Notes under the pieces: model-generated | The model's input: the letters and a program-made list of their open reading frames with translations, nothing else | What the model was told of the DNA's origin: nothing | Database searches by the model: none | In this document: piece after piece, positions 57,800 to 64,000 of the stretch | Numbering within the stretch: the first letter of the stretch is position 1 | Layout: each line of letters opens with the position of its first letter | Position numbers and translations under genes: made by a program | DNA from: Notamacropus eugenii | Lineage: Eukaryota; Chordata; Mammalia; Diprotodontia; Macropodidae | NCBI RefSeq assembly: GCF_028372415.1 | Contig: NC_092874.1 | Coordinates: forward strand, 58,255,865-58,319,864 | DNA: 64,000 bases | Reading direction: 5' to 3'

Positions 57800-60337
57800 C
57801 ACCAGAGGTATTCATAGCAGTGCAAATCTCCAGTCCAAGACAACTTGGAAGGTTGTTGGGAAGTGTCTATTACACCACACTGGGAGTAGAATACAATTTA
57901 GTGTGGGCCACACTGTCAGAGGCAGGACCTGAGCAGACTTTGGGTAGACTGAATCTCTCACATGTATGGTGGTTTCCAGACTTCATGACCCCAAAATGCT
58001 GAGGATAAATTGGAAGGTCAGTGGGAAAAGCCTGTAGGACCAGTGCAGGACAGTGGAGTGTTCTGGCCGCAGCCCCAGGGCAGCAGAGGTGGGAGGGGCC
58101 AGAGGAACCCAAGGCAGCCACAGCAGCAGCAGAGGCAGCTGCAGCCACTGTTTCTGGAGCTCTAGGCCCACAGATTGTGATGGGGTTGAGTGGCTGACAG
58201 TACACCCCTCTACCCAACTGGAAGCAGAGAACTAACTTTACAAAAAGCTCAAAGGTCAAGTAAATGGTTGGGGAAATGAGCAAAAACCAGGAAAAGAATC
58301 AGACTATAGAATCTTACTTTGGTGACCAGGAAGACTAAAGGATGCAAACAGAAGAAAACAAAGTCAAACCTCCTCCATCCAAAGCCTCCAAGAAAAATAT
58401 GAATTGGTCTCAGGCCATGGAAGAGCTCAAAAAGGATTTTGGAAATCAAATAAGAGAGGTAGAGCAAAAATTGGGAAGAGAAATGAGAGCAATGCAATAA
58501 AATCATGAAAAATGAGTCAACTGCTTGCTAAAGAAGACCCTAAAAATGCTGAGGAAATATAACACTTTAAAAAATAGACTAACCCAAACGGCAAAAGAAA
58601 TCCAAAAAAGTCAACAAGGAAAATAATGCCCTAAAAAGTGGAATTGGCCAGATGGAAAAGGAGATCCAAAAGCTTTTTGAAGAAAATAATTTCTTAAAGA
58701 TTAGAATGGAGCAGATGGAAGCTAATGACTTTAAGAAAAAAATAAAAAAATTATAAAACAAAACCAAAGGAGTGAAAAAAATAGGAGATAGTGTGAAATA
58801 TCTCATTGGAAAGACAACTGACCTGGAAAATAGATCCAGGAGATATAATTTAAAAGTTATGGGACTACCTGAAAGCCCCATAATTTGAGATCAAATTTGA
58901 TCAAAAAAAGAGCCTAGGCATCATCTTTCATGAAATTATCAAGGAAAACTGCCCTGATATTCTAGAACCTGAGGGTAAAATAAATATAGAAAGAATCCAC
59001 CAATCACCTCCTGAAAGAGATCCCAAAAGAAAAACTCCTAGGAATTCCTGAGCTTCCAGGTCAAGGAGAAAATATTCCAAGTAGCCAGAAAGAAACAATT
59101 CAAGTATTGTGGAAATACAATCAGGATAACACAAGATCTAGCAACTTCTACATTAAGGAATTGAAGGGCTTGGAATATGATATCGTAGCAGTCAAAGGAG
59201 CAAGGATTAAAACCAAGAATCACCTACCCAGCAAAACTGAGTATAATACTTCAGGGGAAAAATGGTCATTCAATGAAATAGTGGACTTTCAAGCATTCTT
59301 GATCAAAAGACCAGAGCTGAATAGAAAATTTGCCTTTCAAACACAAGAGTCAAGAGAAACATGGAAAGGTAAAGAGGAAAGAGAAATCATAAGGGATTTA
59401 CTAAAGTTGAACTGTTTACATTCCTACATGGAAAGATAATATTTGTAACTCTTGAAACTTTTCTCAGCATTTGATTAGTTGGAGGGATTATATACATATA
59501 GACAGAGAGCACAGGCTGAACTGAATAAGAAGGGATGAAATCTAAAAAAATAAAATTAAAGGGTGAGAGAGGAATATATTGGGAGCATAAAGGGAGAAAT
59601 GAAATGGGGCAAATTATCTATCATAAAAGAGGCAAGAAAAGGCTTTTTCAATGGAGGGGAAGAGGGGGGAGGTGAGAGGGAAAAAATGAAGCTTACTCTC
59701 ATCACATTTGACTTAAGGAGGGAATAACATGCATACTTGATTTGGTATGAAAATCTATTTTACACTACAGGAAAGTAGGAGAGAAGGGGGTAAGTGGTGT
59801 GTGAGGGGATGATAGAAGGGACAGCAAATGGGAGGAGGGGGTATTTAGAAGTAAATACTTTTGGAGAGGGTCAATGTCAAAAGAAAGAATAGAATAAATG
59901 GGGGGCAAGATAGGATGGAGGGAAATATAGTTAGTCTTTCACAACATGACTTTTATGGGTCTTTTGCATAACTACACATGTATAACCTATATTGAACTGT
60001 TTGCCTTCTCAGTGGGGATGGGTGGGGATGGAGGAAGGGAGAGAAATTGGAACTCAAAGTTTTAAAAATGAATGTTAAAAATTGTTTTTATATGCAACTG
60101 GGAAAAAATACAAGTAATTGGGTATAGAAATCTATCTTGCCCTAGAAGAAAATAGAGGAGATGGGGATAGGGAAGGAAGGGGTGTGATAGAAGGGAGGGC
60201 AGATTGGGGGAAGGAGTAATCAGAATGCATGGTGTCTTGGGGTGGGGGAAGGGGAGAGATGGGGAGAAAATTTGGAACTCAAAATCTTGTGGAAATGAAT
60301 GTTGCAAACTAAAAATAAATAAGTTAATAAAAAAAAA
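57800..60337 (+). mobile_element. Second HAL1-type (ORF1-only) element
   Basis: A plus-strand, older and more decayed copy. The 5'UTR part is at about 57800-58290, the ORF1 remnant at about 58375-59435, then a purine-rich 3'UTR ending in an A run at 60329-60337. As in the copy at 31327-34221, ORF1 passes straight into the 3'UTR through tactaaagttgaactgttta and cattcctacatggaaagata, with no ORF2. The 3'UTR holds two similar ends (near 60047-60085 and 60268-60310, both with ggaactcaaa). The 5' end is approximate and no duplication was found. Confidence 0.75.
58375..59435 (+). pseudogene. L1-type ORF1 remnant of the second HAL1 element
   Basis: Coiled-coil part: NWSQAMEELKKDFGNQIREV and then a Lys/Glu-rich stretch with several stops and frameshifts. 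The RNA-binding part has TDLENRSRRYNLKVMGLPES. The C-terminal piece from 59086 includes KKQFKYCGNTIRITQDLATS and, in another frame at 59107-59439, IVDFQAFLIKRPELNRKF. It is no longer able to make a full protein. The first HAL1 copy preserves more of it. Confidence 0.7.
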
Positions 60338-60714
60338 TTAACTTCCCAGGAATGGAATTAGAGTAGTTTTGTTTTCTGTCTTTAAAATTATAGCATCTCC
60401 ATTTGGGCCAAGGGCATTGTTGCTTACCTCTGATACACCACAGTCCTTCAGAAGAGGACATAAGTCACAGAATTATGGAATCACAGATGGAAGAATAGAA
60501 TGTAAAATCATCGAGGAAAGGAAGTTTCTTAATTTTATCTTTTTTATCACCAATGCATACTAGGTGCTTGTGGATTGGTATGCTTGTTGACTGACTGATC
60601 AGAACATGTCCCCTCTCCAGTAGCATCCGTGGATCTGCTGTGTTGTGATCTGGTTTCTGTTTGAGTCCTTCCAGGGAAGTCACTGTATCGTGAGGAGGAA
60701 AGTACTAAATACTA

Positions 60715-60950
60715 AGTTCTTCCTTATATTAGAATTCAAATTTGCTTCTGTGTAGTTGGCACCCATTGGTCCTAGCCCTGCCCTCCAGAAGCACAGAAAA
60801 TAAATCAAAGCATTCTTTGCCATGATAACCCTTCAACCATTTTAAAGTGGTTAGTCCTTCTCTCCTGAGAGTTCTGTTCTCCAGGGTATTCATTCCAAAA
60901 GTAATACCTTTTCTCAGTGTGCCATGATTCTGAATCTTCATTATTATGGT
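60715..60950 (-). repeat. L3/CR1-like LINE fragment
   Basis: ttccttatattagaattcaa, attggtcctagccctgccct, ccagaagcacagaaaataaa and gataacccttcaaccatttt match the antisense end of an old CR1/L3-type LINE, as at 52745. Confidence 0.5.
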
Positions 60951-61069
60951 GAGTGTTTCTGGACACTTCCTAGCTTTGTTTGCTATTTAACCATTTGTTG
61001 GCATTTATGAAATCCTACTTTTTGCAGTGTGCTATGTGACATACAGGAGTAGTTAAAAAAATTCAATTA

Positions 61070-61195
61070 AATTCAACAGATGTTTATCAAGCACCTACTG
61101 TTTGAAGAGAACTTTGCTAAGTATTGGGAGAGATGCCAAAGATAGAGAAGACACAGTTTCCATCTTCAAGGAACTTAGTAGTAGTTGTAAAAGAT
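61070..61195 (+). repeat. Old interspersed repeat, 5' part
   Basis: tgtttatcaagcacctactg, tttgctaagtattgggagag and ttccatcttcaaggaactta. Same family as 4480 and 62755. Confidence 0.5.
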
Positions 61196-61479
61196 CCATG
61201 TATAGATACCACGTAATATTATGTATTATATTTAGTATAGAGCATTAGTATAAAACAAAATGCTGTGTGAAAGTAGCATTCTTTTCTTTCATCTTCCAAC
61301 CAGTTACTATCCATTTAACCATACTATTATAGAGCCCGCATATCCTGATCTTGCTTATAAGGACAGAGACTTGTCAAGTACTGTGCTTAGCTCTATATAT
61401 GCTATATTTACTATGTAAATATATGCAGTAGAACTACCAGTCTAGTCATGCCATTAAGAAAGGAGCTAATATTCTATTC

Positions 61480-62060
61480 TATAAGCAATGAGGAGATATA
61501 GAAGGTTTTAAGGGCTGGGGGGATGGGGGTTGATAAGGTCCCATATATGCTTTAAGATTATTTTGAAAAACTATATTTAATGGAGGTTGAGGAAGCACAT
61601 TGGGGCAGAGAGATAAAGTAGGACACATAGGAAATAGTTTCCATGAGACCTGATGATGGGCATGAACTAGATTGATATCCATGTCAGTAGGGAGGGGTTG
61701 AAAGGCAAGAGACAATAAGGAAGTAGGATCAACATGTGAAGTATTTGTTCTCCATAGACTGGGAAATGGCGTTATCATTAACAGGAATAAGGAAGTTGGG
61801 AAGAGGGGCCGGTTTAGTGGGAGAAGATCATGAATTTAACTTTGGACAGGTTGAATTTGAGGTGCTAGTGGACCAGTGGCAATGTCCAGCAGGTGCTTAG
61901 AAGATGGGACTGGAACTGAGGGGAGAGACTGATGATGAATACATTGACATGGCAGTCATCTGAGTAGAGATGTTATTTTTGCCACTGGACACTATGAGAT
62001 CACTAAAGGAGAGAACATAGGGACAAAAGGAGGTGGTTGACGACACTGTACTTAGGGGAG
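61480..62060 (+). repeat. Old interspersed repeat, 3' part
   Basis: aatgaggagatatagaaggt, gacaggttgaatttgaggtg and cattgacatggcagtcatct are the later part of the same mammal-wide repeat. I cannot name the family. Confidence 0.45.
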
Positions 62061-62082
62061 AGAAATGAACCTCTTGTTGAGG

Positions 62083-62310
62083 CAGTGTGATATAGTGGAA
62101 AGAGCACTGACTCTGCAATCAGAGGACCTGGGTTCAAATCCTGTCTCTAATACTTATGTGTTCTGTTTGACCATGGACAAATCACTTGATCTCCATGGCC
62201 CTGTTTTCTCTGTAGTGGAGAAGACTGCAATCTGAAAAATAAAGGAGTTGACCTAGATGTCTCCTGAGGCTGCTTGTGCTCTAAATCAATAATCCTGTGA
62301 TGGACCAATG
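62083..62310 (+). repeat. MIR/THER-type SINE, near complete
   Basis: ggcagtgtgatatagtggaa, agagcactgactctgcaatc, ggacctgggttcaaatcctg, ttgaccatggacaaatcact and cctgaggctgcttgtgctct are in sense order. It is one of the best-kept SINEs here. Confidence 0.82.
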
Positions 62311-62754
62311 GCACAGTCTGAGAAAGAACTGTAAGAGAGGTAGGAGCAAAACTAGAAGGCGGTTTATAAGGGATTAAAGGAGGGTCTCCCTCACTTCTGG
62401 AGGGCGGTAGGTGTGACAGTAACAATGGATGACAGAGAGAAGATGGGCCTGATCACCTTTCATTTTGCTTCTCACTTCTTTGCCAAGGAAAATGATCTTT
62501 GGACTAGGAAGACTAGAACCAATATGGCTAACAGGAAACTGAAACCCAAGATGTGATAGTACCTTCTCTATATGAGCCCATACCATCAAGATTTTATGAA
62601 CTTTGTGAGAAAGTACTGAAAGATGTCACAGATGTGACTTCTGAGCTTCTATTGATCTTTGAAATCATGGAGGATAGACTAGGTATGACTACAGGACTGA
62701 AGAAGGACAAATATCGTCCCTGTTTCCAAAAACAGGAAAAGATGGCATTGATCA

Positions 62755-63170
62755 ATCAGTTAAAAAGTACTTATTAAGTATGTAGCAACTACATGCTAGG
62801 TACAAAGAGTGCAAAGACAAGGAAGGGATGAAACAATTCCTACTTGCAATGAGCTACCATTCTAATGGAAGAGATGGCTACATATAAAAATATACATAGC
62901 ATAAGTATGAAGAAAAACAAATGACAATGTAGTTAAATACAAGGGAGTATTGGAAAGAGAGCACTAGTAATTGTATTGGACACTGGGGAGAGGATCACAA
63001 AGGGCTCCCTGCAGAACATGATGCTTCAGCTGAGGAAGAGTAAAGGAGAGTCCTGGAGCTGGTCTGTGCAAAGGCATGGAGATGAGAGATGGAGTATTGT
63101 ATGTGACAAATGGCAAAAAGGCCATCTGATCTGGCCAGATCGCAGACAGAAGGTGAAGATACGAACCACA
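62755..63170 (+). repeat. Old interspersed repeat, family not named
   Basis: aagtacttattaagtatgta, gagctaccattctaatggaa, gggctccctgcagaacatga, tgcttcagctgaggaagagt and gtgcaaaggcatggagatga are in the usual order. The most complete copy in the window. Confidence 0.55.
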
Positions 63171-63299
63171 TGTTAAGTGATTTTGACTTTATTTTCTGGC
63201 AAAATTCTATCATGGATTATTAAAAAGATGGTTAAACAGTGAATGGAAGGACATGGTTGCATCAAGAACAAATCATGCCAGACTTATATTTTCAAGTGA

Positions 63300-63370
63300 G
63301 ATATTATTTGTAAAATGCATAGCACAGGGCTGGTATATAGTAGGCACTTAATAAATGCTTATTCTCTTTC
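63300..63370 (+). repeat. L2/MIR 3' tail
   Basis: tgcatagcacagggctggta and tagtaggcacttaataaatg. Confidence 0.6.
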
Positions 63371-64000
63371 CTTTCCTTATTTCCTTCTGTCAGACTAATA
63401 GCTCTATCACTGCAGTCACATTATACCTAGACTTCAGCAGAGAAATGGACAATATCACATGTTCTTCTGGTGAGAAAGATTGAGAAATGTGGACTAGATG
63501 TTAATACCCTTAGGTAGATTTGACAATGATTGATTGGTCAGACTCAAAGGAAAACTAAGCTATACCAAGTTGGAGAGGATCTGGTAGAGGGCTGCACATA
63601 TCTTCATGTGCTCTTTTATCTTTTTTTTTTTAATGACTTCTGTGATGGAATAGATCACATGCTCATCAAATTTGTGGATGGCTCAAAGCTGAGAGGGATC
63701 ACTATCTAAACCTAATGGATAACAAAGGCAGAATTCAAAGAGATGTCCAGAGTCTTAGAAGATGAAATGAAATAGAGAGGAATGTAGAGTCCTTTAAGAG
63801 GTTAAAAAAATCAGTTTCACAAGTATGAGATGGTAAGACAGCAGATCACATGAAAAAAACCTGAAGATTTCACTGTACTCCAAACTCGATGTGATTCAAC
63901 AGTGTGACTCAGCTGTCTAAAAGTCAGTATAGCCACAGTCTGCATTAAGAGACATGGTGTCCATAATGATGGAAGTGATAGTTCTTTTTTTTGAAGATTT
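63371..64000. other. Intronic, nothing recognised
   Basis: Probably still TMEM236 intron 3. No exon and no repeat that I can name. Confidence 0.45.

Overview
This is mammalian nuclear DNA, almost certainly from a marsupial. Genes are split by GT-AG introns, most of the sequence is interspersed repeats, and the repeats include marsupial-type tRNA SINEs with an RTE-derived tail, MIR, L2, L1, hAT and mariner MITEs, and L1-like elements carrying only ORF1. I cannot name the species.

Two protein genes are present, both on the plus strand and both incomplete. (1) The last five coding exons of STAM (signal transducing adaptor molecule 1) lie at 512-7015. They join in one frame of 231 codons, cover the HRS-binding coiled coil with its ITAM and the Pro/Gln-rich tail, and end at a TAG. 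(2) The first three coding exons of TMEM236 lie at 34863-35119, 41806-41878 and 47712-47850. They encode about 156 residues with four predicted membrane segments. The large last exon is not seen and should lie beyond 64000. The order STAM then TMEM236, same strand, matches human 10p12.

Layout: 1-408, L1 3' fragment. 512-7015, STAM exons. 7016 to about 16700, repeat-poor DNA that begins with the STAM 3'UTR. 16.7-30.3 kb, intergenic, with MIR, L2, hAT and mariner copies and long microsatellites; two splice-flanked intervals at 16721-17296 share an open frame. 30.3-34.3 kb, a 2.9 kb ORF1-only L1 relative (HAL1 type) inserted into an older L1, with a perfect 16-bp target-site duplication; its CpG-rich 5' end is 641 bp from the TMEM236 start codon. 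34.8-64 kb, TMEM236 introns filled with L1 fragments, SINEs, nested DNA transposons and a second, older HAL1-type copy at about 57.8-60.3 kb.

The most notable structure is the pair of HAL1-type elements. Both pass from ORF1 straight into a 3'UTR with no ORF2, and both end in the same terminal sequence as an ordinary L1 in this window. I saw no tRNA or rRNA gene, no CRISPR and no convincing endogenous retrovirus. Repeat family names come from recalled consensus sequences and need a RepeatMasker check.
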